DNA of 64,000 nt from Nothophoma quercina (taxonomy: Eukaryota; Ascomycota; Dothideomycetes; Pleosporales; Didymellaceae), in assembly GCA_021642125.1 (NCBI GenBank), contig JAKIXB010000031.1:62001-126000 (forward strand). Reading direction: 5' to 3'. A program made the translations under genes and the position numbers. The notes under the pieces are model-generated. The model had not been told where the DNA came from. It made no database searches and saw only the letters and a program-made list of their open reading frames with translations. This document shows positions 23,333 through 33,184 of the stretch, piece after piece. Each line of letters opens with the position of its first letter. Within the stretch, counting starts at the first letter, position 1.

Positions 23333-24091
23333 CTATTGCTTCCGCTTCTCCTCCCAATCTTTCTTCACCAGCCCAAATACCCACAGATCCTTCACCAACC
23401 CATTCTTCTCCACCGCCCCCTTCAACACGCCCTCATGCGCATATCCACACTTTTCAAAACACCGCATACTCCCCTTGTTCCCGCTAACCACCGTGCCGAA
23501 CAACCTCGTCCAGCGCCGATTTTTGTCTTTGCCTGCCAACTTTGCTTCCTCAGCAGTGAACACCCACTCCGTCAACCCCTCTAGCATCTCAGTAATAAGC
23601 CCCTTGCCCCAGAACTCCTGCCCAATCCAGAAGCCGACCTCTGCGGTGTGGGCTTGTATGTCGCCGCCGGGCTTGAGACCACAGCCACCGATCACAGACT
23701 TGGGGTCGGTGGAAAGACAGATACCCCAGTTGTACAATGGTGGGGCGAGGTTCATGTTGATCCAGACGGATGCTGATTCGAGCGTGTAGGGCGAGGGGAA
23801 GGTGAGGGACATGTATTCTGAGACCAGTGGGTTGTTGGCCTGGTGGGACATTGTAGGGGCGTCTTGGGGGTGGAGGGGTCTGACAATCACCCTCGCCGTG
23901 GAGAACAGAGGTTCTGGTATGGGAGAGTCTGCTGTGACTGCTGTTGGAATCTTGGGATCAGCCTGTGCCTCGAGTTGAGCCTCCATTGCGGCGGGATGGG
24001 CTGGTGTTGGTTGCGCCATGATGACTGGTGACTGGTCTTTCGCAGGGTGGTTTGGGTGTTTGTCCGAGGAAACGAAGCCAAGCGGGAACAT
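23333..24091 (-). CDS. GNAT-family N-acetyltransferase (RimJ/RimL-like)
   Basis: A single-exon protein of 252 residues with ATG at 24091 (a second ATG at 24019 is also possible). Residues from about 64 (ARVIVRPLHPQDAPTMSHQA) match the opening of the Acetyltransf_3 fold. VIGGCGLKPGG is the central strand, and TAEVGFWIGQEFWGKGLITEM carries the acetyl-CoA-binding loop (Q-x-F-W-G-K-G). NKGSMRCFEKCGYAHEGVL is the usual C-terminal motif. Fungal members acetylate proteins or small amines, and the substrate cannot be read from sequence. It faces the Eco1 gene head-to-head across about 400 bases. Confidence 0.88.
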   Translation of the reverse strand: MFPLGFVSSDKHPNHPAKDQSPVIMAQPTPAHPAAMEAQLEAQADPKIPTAVTADSPIPEPLFSTARVIVRPLHPQDAPTMSHQANNPLVSEYMSLTFPSPYTLESASVWINMNLAPPLYNWGICLSTDPKSVIGGCGLKPGGDIQAHTAEVGFWIGQEFWGKGLITEMLEGLTEWVFTAEEAKLAGKDKNRRWTRLFGTVVSGNKGSMRCFEKCGYAHEGVLKGAVEKNGLVKDLWVFGLVKKDWEEKRKQ

Positions 24092-24488
24092 CCTTCAAGC
24101 AAGCAGGAGAAGTTATTTGGTCATATAGCAAGCTGTCGTGTAAGAGTCATGGTGATCTCGCGTCGTATATAATTGAGTCAATGGTGTGAAGATAGCATTG
24201 CAGTAAGCGCTACGGGCGCCTGTAAAGACCTTCCACATTTGGCGTGGAGGCGTAACATCAGGCTCGAACTCGTTCAGACTCACTCGTTATGTTAGGATGA
24301 AGGGCGCAATTAGGGCGGTTGATGGATTTGCTTTCTGGTCAGGTGTGAATCTGAGATAGTACGCTTGCAGCATGACGTGATGTTCGAGGTGCAAGTCGCT
24401 GGTGGGGTACCCTGAATTTAGCGCGACGCGTCCACGCGCAACACGCGATGCACAGCACCAGCCTCAACATTGCTATTGAAGCGCAATC
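24092..24488. other. Divergent promoter of GNAT and Eco1 genes
   Basis: About 400 bases between head-to-head starts; no specific element was identified. Confidence 0.5.
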
Positions 24489-25736
24489 ATGCCGGTCACG
24501 TCTATAAAGTATGTCTCCCTGGGCTTACGTTCGCATTGTAGCTAACAATCTAGCAGCAAAGTCAGAAGAACTTACTCGCGACAAACAAAACGGCCACTCT
24601 ACGATGAAGAACCACCACCTAAGCGCAGACGCGTCGAAGATGCCGAAACCGAACCTACACCCTCTACAACACCTACTCCCAGATCGCCTGTAGGATCTTT
24701 ATCGCCTACGCGAATTAGTTCTGCGCCTGTCAGCTCGAGTCCACCACCTTCTTTACCACCTTCAGATGCGCCAACACGATCGTCACCTCCTTCGTCACCA
24801 GCACCAGCAAGCTCACCTCCAGCAGACGCGAGGAGGCGACCCATTTTCTCGTTGTTCAAGAGGAAGCTCAAGCATAGCGTTTCTGCGCCAGAAGTCCTGT
24901 CCGAACGAAGTCATAATGCACAAAGCCCGCCGAAGCCACCACTACAATCGAAAAAGAAGCGCATGGTGCAGATGCAGCTGGATCTAGTAGGGCAGCACCG
25001 CAAGGCATGCAAGACCTGTGGTATGGAATACATACCGTCCAATGCTGAAGACGTAGCTTTGCACAAGAAGTTTCATGCAGTGAACTTTGGAGGCGTTGAT
25101 TGCACGAAGGCCATGGTCGAGCGATTGCGGCAGAAGCAGATCTGGAGCGGCGGCGAAGGAAGCTTCATAGCTGTGGTTGGGCGGCGAGATGCTATTACAC
25201 TGCGAAACAAGGCAAGCGACGTGCTGAAGGTCGTCAATACCGAACTTGCGGCGGTACCTATATCAGATGAGGAGTTGTGGAGTCAGACCACATTGTCTGC
25301 AAGCACGAAAGCATCCCAGGAAGATACCACCACATCCGAGAAGTGCGACAGATTCAAGGCGTACCTCCATATTCGTGGCCAGAAATGCGTGGCTGCGTGT
25401 CTAGCAGAGAGGATACAGGAAGCTTACACAGTCTTGGCGCAGGACGAGACGTCTGAGCAATCAACGCAGCCTCTTGCTGACTCGCAGAGCTCTTCCATTT
25501 CTGTAAGCACGACGGCAGATACAGTCCTTCTTGGTATCTCGAGGATCTGGGTATCAAATCAATTCCGGAAGCAGGGGCTAGCACGGAGGTTGCTAGACTC
25601 CACACGAAGTGACTTCATGTACGGCTTGACAGTCGAAAAGCACCTCATTGCTTTCAGTCAACCAACAGAGAGTGGAGGCAAGCTCGCACGGAAGTACTTT
25701 GGACGTGAAGCTGGTTGGCATGTGTACATTGACTGA
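24489..25736 (+). CDS. ECO1: Cohesin acetyltransferase Eco1/Ctf7
   Basis: A 20-nt first exon (24489..24508, MPVTSI) is joined to 24557..25736 or 24554..25736. The acceptor is a tandem TAG/CAG, so one Ser may be optional. Residues KVRRTYSRQ follow, then a Pro/Ser-rich linker. A C2H2 finger (CKTCGMEYIPSNAEDVALHKKFH) and the acetyltransferase domain follow; the latter has LLGISRIWVSNQFRKQGLAR (acetyl-CoA loop Q-x-x-G-x-A) and ends GWHVYID. This is the complete Eco1/ESCO layout. Known role: acetylates Smc3 in S phase to establish sister-chromatid cohesion. Length (about 400) is usual for filamentous fungi. The loop region between residues 220 and 300 is enlarged and Ser/Thr-rich. Confidence 0.92.
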
Positions 25737-26135
25737 GGAACAACTCGGAGCAGGAGTGAGCCGTGAGCCGAAAGCCGAGTTGGATACGAAGCTTACGACG
25801 GTGATGGAGCATTCGATTTGCGAATCTGAAGGTGCAGCCGATCGCAGTTTGGATTAGAGAAAACGAAATACCCAATCAGGATATGTCTCTGCGGCAAGCA
25901 ACGTTACTCGCCAGGCACAGTGTGATGTTGAGGTGTACAGGGCCAGACGTGCTGTGGGATGGATGGTGGGGTTGGCTGCGTTGTCCCTCCAGATCTGCGC
26001 CAGAGCGCGTCGGCGGTCCTGGGTCCTCCGCCCGAGCACCAGCAGCTGCAGCACCGTTAAAGTTCAGCACTACACACACCGCTCCTCACGAGCTCTCCCC
26101 TGTACATAGAGCAATGCATTGTCCATAACTCGATC
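25737..26135. other. Intergenic spacer
   Basis: About 400 bases between tandem genes; contains the Eco1 3' UTR and the next promoter. Nothing else was recognised. Confidence 0.45.
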
Positions 26136-28140
26136 ATGTCTTCTTCTGGGAACCCATTCCGCGCTTCCCTCGCCCAACCCCCAGCTCCCTCGCCGCCTGT
26201 CCCGCGAACTTCCTTTGTCACTTCCGAGACGAGCAGGCCTGCGGCCGGTGCCCAAGGTGATGACGGTATGCCGTTGCTTTGCGTTTCAGATGGCCTGGCA
26301 GTAGTAGAGTAATGGTTACACAGTGCCTGCCCATACCGTTTCTCCGCCGCCCCGGACAAAGAAGCACGTTCGCATAGAGTCCACTGCCATATCCATCCCA
26401 CCGCAACCGGACGTCTCCAGCCCAGATGACTCTCCACACACGTCTTTTGCTCCACAGCATATCTCGAGCCAGTATGCAGGCCCAACTTCCCCGCCACCGT
26501 CTGCTGGCTACTCGAATACCTCCCCGGGTACATATACGCGTGAGCCTGGACGAAGCTATGCTATGGCGTCACCGGATAACATGGCAAGCTCGAACACCGC
26601 CTCTGGGGTGAGCTTCCCAGCGCTGTCCCCATCAGTAGTCCCGGCAAACCCATTCGCGAAGACACTCGCCTCGATGGAGCCACAGAGGGCAGGTGGGGAG
26701 GACCGGGCGTCTGCGGAAGGAGCCACCCTAGGCAACAACAGAGCTTCTCTGGACGTGGAGAGCTTCAAGAACATGCTCCTGACAGGCAAGCCGTATCCGC
26801 GACAGTCCACACAGGCTCCGCAGTCTCATCCTGCACCAACCGCTGCAAGTGCAGCTATAGTCGAGAGCGGTAGTAGCACAGACACCTCATCAATATCTCG
26901 GCAGTCCTTACTTGAGCCTGCGCACGAGGCGCCTGTCGAGTCTCCAAGGACCTCCTACGAGATGGCACGCTCAGATGAAGACGAGGTAGCTGGTCTGACA
27001 CCGGAGAGAACGAGGTCGAAAAGGAAGCCTCCACCTGCGCCGGCACACCGTCACGGCAAGCTGGTATCGCCGCGACAGCCACAAGTAGTACCCTTCGACA
27101 GCTTTGCCGCGTCCGGAGCTGCGCCTTCTCCGGTGACCAGACCTCGAAACACCTCAGACACAAACAAGCCGCTTCCGCCGACGCCCATTCTAGCACCACC
27201 ACCACTGAACATTGATACTCCAGAAAAGACACAGGACAATGTATCGCCAGAGAAGAGCGACGACTCACTGAGTCGCTCAAACTCTCTGCAGCAGAAGCGA
27301 GCTCCTCCTCCAGTTCCTCTAGCTCGCCGACAAAGTCAACTACGACACTCATCAGCCGAGAACCGATCGAGAAGCAACTCCTCCCTGACACTGTCGTCAC
27401 AGCACTCCCTTGACGTGCCTGCGCCTGGTGTGATGCCTACACCTGGCGAGATAGCTAGCAACGCTACAACAACAGCAAGCCTGAAATCACCACCACCTCC
27501 ACCACCTTCAAGACACGGTGCACGATTGTCAGACATCGGCTCGTCAAGCGTCAACTCATCATCTACCGAACTGCCTCAACGATCCACCTCGGTACGTACC
27601 ACAGGTTCATCACACGGCCCATCCTCTCGCCGAAGCACACTAGAAGGCGAACCCGAACTACCCGTTTCACGCGCAGCATCCACAGCCTCAAAGCGCAACA
27701 GCCTTCGCTTGGCGTCTGGGGAGAGCACAGGGAGCATTATGCCGCCGCCACCACCTCCACCTCGCCGAAGACCGGGATCTGGGCGCTCGAGTCTTGACCA
27801 GCAAAGACCGCACATCCCTGGCTCGTCACCGACAGAGAGCCGACGAACGAGCACAGAACACAGGCGTACGAGTACCGATCTGCGGCGCACGAGCCTGGAC
27901 AATAACAGAAGGACGAGTGGTGCGAGTGAGCACTCGCTGCGTTACGACTATGCTCCGGCAGAAGAGAAGACGGGCCATGAGTATGCACTGTATTCGCCCA
28001 GAGAGGAAGCTGAGGATACGTTAGCAAACGCTGGTGCGGGAGGAGAGGGGAGGAAAGACTCAAACAACATCTTGGACGACATGGAGAAGTTCCAGCGGGA
28101 GATCGACGAACTGCGGAATCGTTACAAACAAGCGGGGTAG
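26136..28140 (+). CDS. Proline-rich fungal protein with tandem RRTS motifs and C-terminal coiled coil
   Basis: Exons 26136..26265 and 26324..28140, with a 58-nt intron; 648 residues starting MSSSGNPFRASLAQ. I do not recognise a named family. Visible features: NPFAKTLASM and SLDVESFKNMLLTGKP, which look like short conserved motifs; several poly-Pro SH3/WW-type ligands (RKPPPAPA, KRAPPPVPLARRQ, PPPPPPSR, PPPPPPPRRRPG); a run of four RRTS motifs at 27841..27918; and a C-terminal amphipathic helix DDMEKFQREIDELRNRY. There is no signal or membrane segment. The mix of SH3 ligands, basophilic-kinase sites and coiled coil suggests a cortical or actin-related scaffold, by inference only. Confidence 0.78.
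27841..27918 (+). repeat. Four tandem RRTS heptad-spaced motifs (protein-level repeat)
   Basis: The frame reads RRTSTEH, RRTSTDL, RRTSLDNN, RRTSG. Codons differ between copies (cgacgaacgagc, aggcgtacgagt, cggcgcacgagc, agaaggacgagt). The array is therefore old or kept at protein level rather than a recent DNA duplication. Each copy matches the R-R-x-S consensus of basophilic kinases such as PKA. Confidence 0.7.
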
Positions 28141-28632
28141 TGTTGCGCTTGAACACCATGGGCGGAACAGTGTGCTATGACAGAGCGGGCGTTATGCATT
28201 GTTACGGAGCCCATGATTGGGCGTTGCATATTGGGTACTCATCATTTCGCCGATATTGCTGTATTGTTGTTGTAGGCAATATTGAATGAAACCACATACC
28301 CAGACCTCATTATCCCACTTGTGCCATTTCATACACGAATGGTTAATCAGACACGATGTGATTAATGACTGCTTTGGCATGAGGCTTCGATTGAACTCGA
28401 GACAGTATTGTACTTCAATTGAGCGCTAATTCAGACTGGGTTAGATAATTGCAAGATGTCAATGGTCATCTTGCCAATGTATCGCCTTCTTCATATACAG
28501 CTCTAATAAGCTCTGGCCATCTTCGCGGTATCTTCTTCATCAAACGAACGCCTTCAACGACATCCAAATCAGCCTCAGTCTAAACACTTGCAGCTTTGCT
28601 GATTGATATGCCTCCGGGTCCATAGCTCCAGA
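28141..28632. other. Intergenic spacer
   Basis: About 490 bases between convergent genes, with no coding content recognised. It ends at the tRNA-Asp-like fragment. Confidence 0.45.
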
Positions 28633-28655
28633 TGTTCGATAGTATAGTGGTCAGT
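28633..28655 (+). pseudogene. 5' fragment of tRNA-Asp
   Basis: These 23 bases match the first 23 of the intact tRNA-Asp at 10641 with one mismatch (22/23), including the A box GATAGTATAGTGGTCAGT. No anticodon arm, B box or acceptor 3' strand follows, so it cannot be a functional tRNA. It lies about 30 bases past the stop codon of the tubulin cofactor C gene, on the opposite strand, probably inside that gene's 3' UTR. Confidence 0.7.
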
Positions 28656-28682
28656 CTCGCCCCAGAACGTAATCTCATCCGT

Positions 28683-29850
28683 TCATGTCTCCAGCGCAGG
28701 CGCCTCCCTCTCCGCTTCCGGCAAGATACTCCAATTCGGACTCTGCTCCGCCTTCAGCCACTTGAAGTCGTCAATCTGATCCCACTGATTCTTCACTCCC
28801 TGCAGCTGCTCACTCACCATCCGCTCCGGCAGCGGCGCGAAACGCACGCCCTCGCAGTCCTCGATGATCGGCCGCGATCCGCAGTGCAAGTACACGTCTA
28901 CGTTTTTCGCGCCGTGCATCCGGAACTGCCGCGTTGTGACGTACAGCTTTGTGTTCGCGATGTCTGTGATGTGCGTTGCGCCGGCCACTTGCCCTGTTAC
29001 TATTGTGCTGGACAGAATGTTCTTGAGGTAGAGTGCTGAGAAGGGGGAGATGGATGTGGGAGCGCTGAGATCGACGGTGCAGTTCATGAGGTTGGCGAGT
29101 GTGCCGGAGCTTGTGGCGTGTGAGGCGGATGAGGGGACGAGGATCTGCAGCGCATTGTGGTTGCTGATGTGGATGCTTGTTGCGGAAGAGAATGAGGGGC
29201 GGCGGGTTCCGCCGTTGGTGTCATCGATGCCGTCGCTCACGATTGCCGTGCCGTTTTGAAGACTTAGGGCTGCTTCCTGCTCTTTGCGCTCGCCGGGGGA
29301 TAGCCTGACGAGGGGTGTAGGTGCGAACGAGGAGTTTGTGTTCGATGTATCTGAAGTAATGATGGGAGCGCGAAGTCGTTGTGACGCGGCGAGCTCAGCT
29401 GCATCTGAGATAGAGATAGCAGAGGCGTTCTTGGGGCGCGTTTTGAAAGCGAACTTCTTGGGTGGGTTGAAAGTTTGGCGAATGTTTTGGAGTTTCTCGG
29501 ATAAAGCCTTGATTGCCTAGGACCGTCAATCGCTGTGCTTACTATTTGGTCCGAGAGAAAGTACTTCGCTATACGTTCGCTGGTCGTACGCTGGGATGTA
29601 GCTGGAGGCGTCCTTGACTTCGTGGGATAGGCGATCTATGCCTGCGAGGCAGTGGTCTACGGCATCGTTGCGTTCACCTCCACCAGTCGCTATGCTGTTC
29701 AAGCGCTCCATCTGCTCTTGCAGTGCTGTAAAGGTTAGTATGAGGATCCACAATGGAGCTACTCAAGCTACCTGTGACTTCATGTCGAAAATATCGAAAG
29801 AAACGATCTTTCGAGTCGCCCTCGGTCTGCGTTTGTGAACCTGCCTGCAT
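28683..29850 (-). CDS. Tubulin-binding cofactor C
   Basis: Exons 29772..29850, 29565..29725 and 28683..29516; introns 46 and 48 nt; 357 residues. The N-terminal helical (spectrin-like) part includes GDSKDRFFRYFRHEV and ALQEQMERLNSI. The C-CAP/CARP beta-helix domain fills the C-terminal half. It contains TRQFRMHGAKNVDVYLHCGS, with the arginine finger R in QFRMH, then PIIEDCEGVRFAP, and ends near WSILPE. Known role: last step of tubulin folding. With cofactors D and E it stimulates GTP hydrolysis by beta-tubulin and releases alpha/beta dimers; related RP2 is an Arl3 GAP. All three exons keep phase exactly. Confidence 0.92.
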
Positions 29851-31960
29851 TGTGGCGGTAGGTGAGAAGAAAGACAGCAAGGTGGAAATCTAAAGTTGGA
29901 ATTGGTGTTGTATTGACAAGGCTTTAGTTGATGTTGCAGAATTTCAAATTGCAAAACGTGTGGTCGCGCGAGATATATCGGATATCGTCCAGGATGGTGG
30001 GGTACCTCTGGGCGAGGAAAGCGCGACCAGCGCGTCGAAGCTGAACGGGAAGATCGTGTGCATCATCGTGCAGTGCGCCACGGTAATCATCTCGACGATG
30101 AGCCATTTCAGGTATGATGGCAGTGAAAGAGCTCACGCGCCAGGCACAGTTCTACAAGTAGCCGATCGATAGTCGATGGAAAGAGTGGACGGCTCAATTG
30201 TACGGGCGGTTACCCCGCAGTGCGTCACAGGGATCTCGACGCGTTCCTGGCACGCGGCAGACAAGAGAGACGCTACATTAAAAAAGCACTATAGCAGGTT
30301 CGGTCTAGGCAGTCCCCCATAACAGTCCATCATCTCAGAGGCTACTGAACTGACTGAGACTTGGACGCTTATTTCTTTTCCCCACTAATTCAGAACCTCT
30401 CGTCAACTGTTAGACAGGCAAATAAGCCCCTTGCTGGGATGGGATCTGAGCTTTTGGTGTGGTTTCTCGTGGCGCAGGGTGCACCATAATCGACACGCAA
30501 TACCAACAATTCGGAGCAACTGACTTTCTTCTGTCTGCAAGGGTTCTCCAAAGACTGCCATCTTTGTTATCTTGTCACAGGTTTCCTTTGAGCGGGAGAC
30601 CTGTAGACGGCAAAAGAACATCAGCACCTGCGCCTTGATCAGTACTGGTGACTTGGAACCCAAAGTCCACGTCTTATGTCCTCTTCGATCGCACACCTAG
30701 GGGGCAAGCCTGACAACCATAGTTCTGTCATAATCTTGTTCAAGGATGTGGTGACAGACAAATCGATCAATAGTGCGATAAGGCGGGCTTCGCGAGGGTT
30801 TTGAATTGACGAAGTACAGACGTGTCAGGCGAATGGTTGCTGAAGAACACACTTATGTCCCAACAGTGGACCAATACTAGGAACTCCAGCTTCTAGACCG
30901 CATAACTCAGAGCTTTGAAACGCTGGTAAATAAATCTTGGTTCGATCCAGCATTGTGCATTATTATTACCCTTGAACCACGTTCTTTAGATACCTTCCAG
31001 CTCTCCATACCCATGATCGTTATTCCCCTCTTGGAAGAGGAGAACCGACACCTTCAGAACATGCTCTTGAAACTCCTGGTTAAGAGCCAAATGATCTAGG
31101 AGATCGCGCCACAGCTTTACCACTGTACTCATAAATGTCAATATTACTGCTCGTGTTCTTTATGCTACATGCAGCATTGAGAAGTCATTACAAGATACCG
31201 GTATGTGAACTAGAGTCGCCCTTAAGCCAGTCAAGGCACACAGTAGGACGATGTATACCGCGTGGTCTCACTCTTTGAGGTCCTTGATATGAAAGAGCTC
31301 GTCCCTTTTGAGTGTCAGGCCAATAGTGCCCCTGAAAGTGACATGCGGTGATCGCAGCGCTGACAACGGCCTTGAAGCATGAAGATGTTGGAGTCTGTAG
31401 GCACGACTCAGGGTCTCGTAAACTTCTTCAGAGTTATATGAGACAACTATCAGTCCTAGCACCATCAAGATTGGGGTGCTTCTGGGTGGCTGGGTCTGTG
31501 GTCTTTGCGCATAGCAATACTCCACGGCTTTCAGTGTCAACTTCAAGATGCAGATCGATTTAAGGCATTGATATGTACATCATCGCTCGTGATTTTCACC
31601 TGGTACCTCGTACTCATCTACTAATACCTACTTCAAGGACCCAGCCAATCGAGTGCGCGCACTTACTCAGCCAAGACATTTTTTAGAGAACCAAGTCATG
31701 ACCATTAATCTGGCCCAGCAACTGGGACACCGTCATCATGCTCACAGCGTCTCAATATCATCCGGGCGAGGGCCGTTTGAAGGCTTCCCTTGCAGACGCT
31801 TGATCAAAGATTTCAGGCAATCTATCCAATGAACTTGATGATTTTTTGACATTTTCGAACTCGTAGGGACAAGTAGTATGTACAAGTGTTGTGAAGTGCT
31901 CGATTCGTATGACTCGATGTCTGCTTCTGTTGTGAACTCCAAGGAAATTGCGTATTGCGT
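29851..31960. other. Large intergenic region
   Basis: About 2.1 kb with no supported gene. It includes the cofactor C promoter at the left and the 3' flank of the complex I gene at the right. A GGTTCGATCC box at about 30939 was examined and is not part of a tRNA. Confidence 0.45.
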
Positions 31961-32693
31961 CTAGGCCTGCGCTGCCTTTACATCGATTCCGTACTTGTCC
32001 ATGAGCCTTTGTCGCCTCCTCTCCTCGTATCCGGGACCGTAGATACCTAGCAATGTCAGTCCAATACGTCACTGATGAAAAGATGGTATTCCTACCGCGA
32101 CCCTCGCCCAATTGTTCGAGTGTTTCCGACAATGGTCGTCGGCGGAGCTTCTTCATGGCCTCCCTGCGCTCGATCTCCTCCTCGTCTACCTCGCCAGATG
32201 CTGTTCCGCGCAGACCAGCCGTGTACCTGAAAGCAGCCATGCTGGTTCCAAAAGCCGCAGCACCACCGATCATGAACGGCAGACTCCTCTCTGAGCATTG
32301 TTAGCCCTGTCCAACCCACGATTATAGTTTGCACGTACTGAAGACACCAGCAGTGAGACCAGCGGCAGCACCAGCGTAGAACTCGTTGAAGCAGTCGTCC
32401 TTCTGTTGCAGGTTGGCGGTCGCGTCAAGTGTGAATTGGTATGCGCCTCCAGCAGCGGCTGTCACTCAATTAGCTCCACCAAGCTCTGGAAATCGCCAAT
32501 TGAATATGTGCGCACCGAAAAGAGCAATTATGCCTCCCGACCGTGTGAGGATGCCCATGGCTCCAACGTTCTGCTTGCGGAGCGTGTTCTGCACACCGGC
32601 GAGGACGGCACCGACGGCGGTGGTCTGCAACATGGCGTTGCCGGTGTTGTGGAGGGCATCCCGGGGGTGGTATGTTGGCTGTTGGTCGGCCAT
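31961..32693 (-). CDS. Complex I 21.3 kDa subunit (NDUFA11/B14.7-like)
   Basis: Four exons: 32516..32693, 32339..32458, 32096..32290 and 31961..32046; introns of 57, 48 and 49 nt; 192 residues, matching the 21.3 kDa subunit size. It starts MADQQPTYHPRDALHNTGNA. The Tim17/22/23-type hydrophobic core has four short membrane spans (LQTTAVGAVLAGVQNTL, IIALFAAAGGAYQFTLDA, FYAGAAAGLTAGVF, PFMIGGAAAFGTSMAAFRY). It ends YGPGYEERRRQRLMDKYGID. Known role: accessory subunit in the membrane arm of mitochondrial NADH:ubiquinone oxidoreductase. The frame is open upstream of the chosen ATG, but the family starts here. Confidence 0.93.
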
Positions 32694-33184
32694 GGCGGGC
32701 GGAATGGCTGTGGCTATCTCGTCTTGGGAGCTCTCGACATCGACGTGCACGTCGTTGAAGTTGGCTCCGGGCACATGCTTGGCGCCGCTAACGCCCGATC
32801 GGTGCAGCCCGCGGTCGGCACTGCATCATCGCCGCCATGCATGTCTTGGACTGTCGCGAGTCCAAGAGCTTGACAAGCTGCGTGCTTCGACTGTTTTCCT
32901 GCGTGGAGTTTGATGCTTGTGTGTTGCTGTCTAAGCTCATCACGCCCTCGCTTTCGCGTCCACGGTGTTCCAAAACCACTGCAACAAGACCATAACGCCG
33001 GCTTTCATCTTGCCGCCTGCCATGCGCCTGCTAGACACTTCCAGTCGCACGCTGTTCCTTTGACGCTCTACTTCTCACCGCCCTCGTCGTGCCCGCATCT
33101 TACTCTCCCCACCTTCATCTACTCCTGCCGCTGCTCTCGTGACATCTTTGGACCGTTCGCTTCACGTTACAAGCTGTCACAGTC
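32694..33184. other. Divergent promoter of complex I subunit and Ubp2 genes
   Basis: About 490 bases between head-to-head starts, pyrimidine-rich toward the Ubp2 side. No specific element was identified. Confidence 0.5.

Noticed and set aside
30930..30960. GGTTCGATCC, resembling a tRNA B box
   Set aside because: No A box, acceptor stem or anticodon arm can be built around it.
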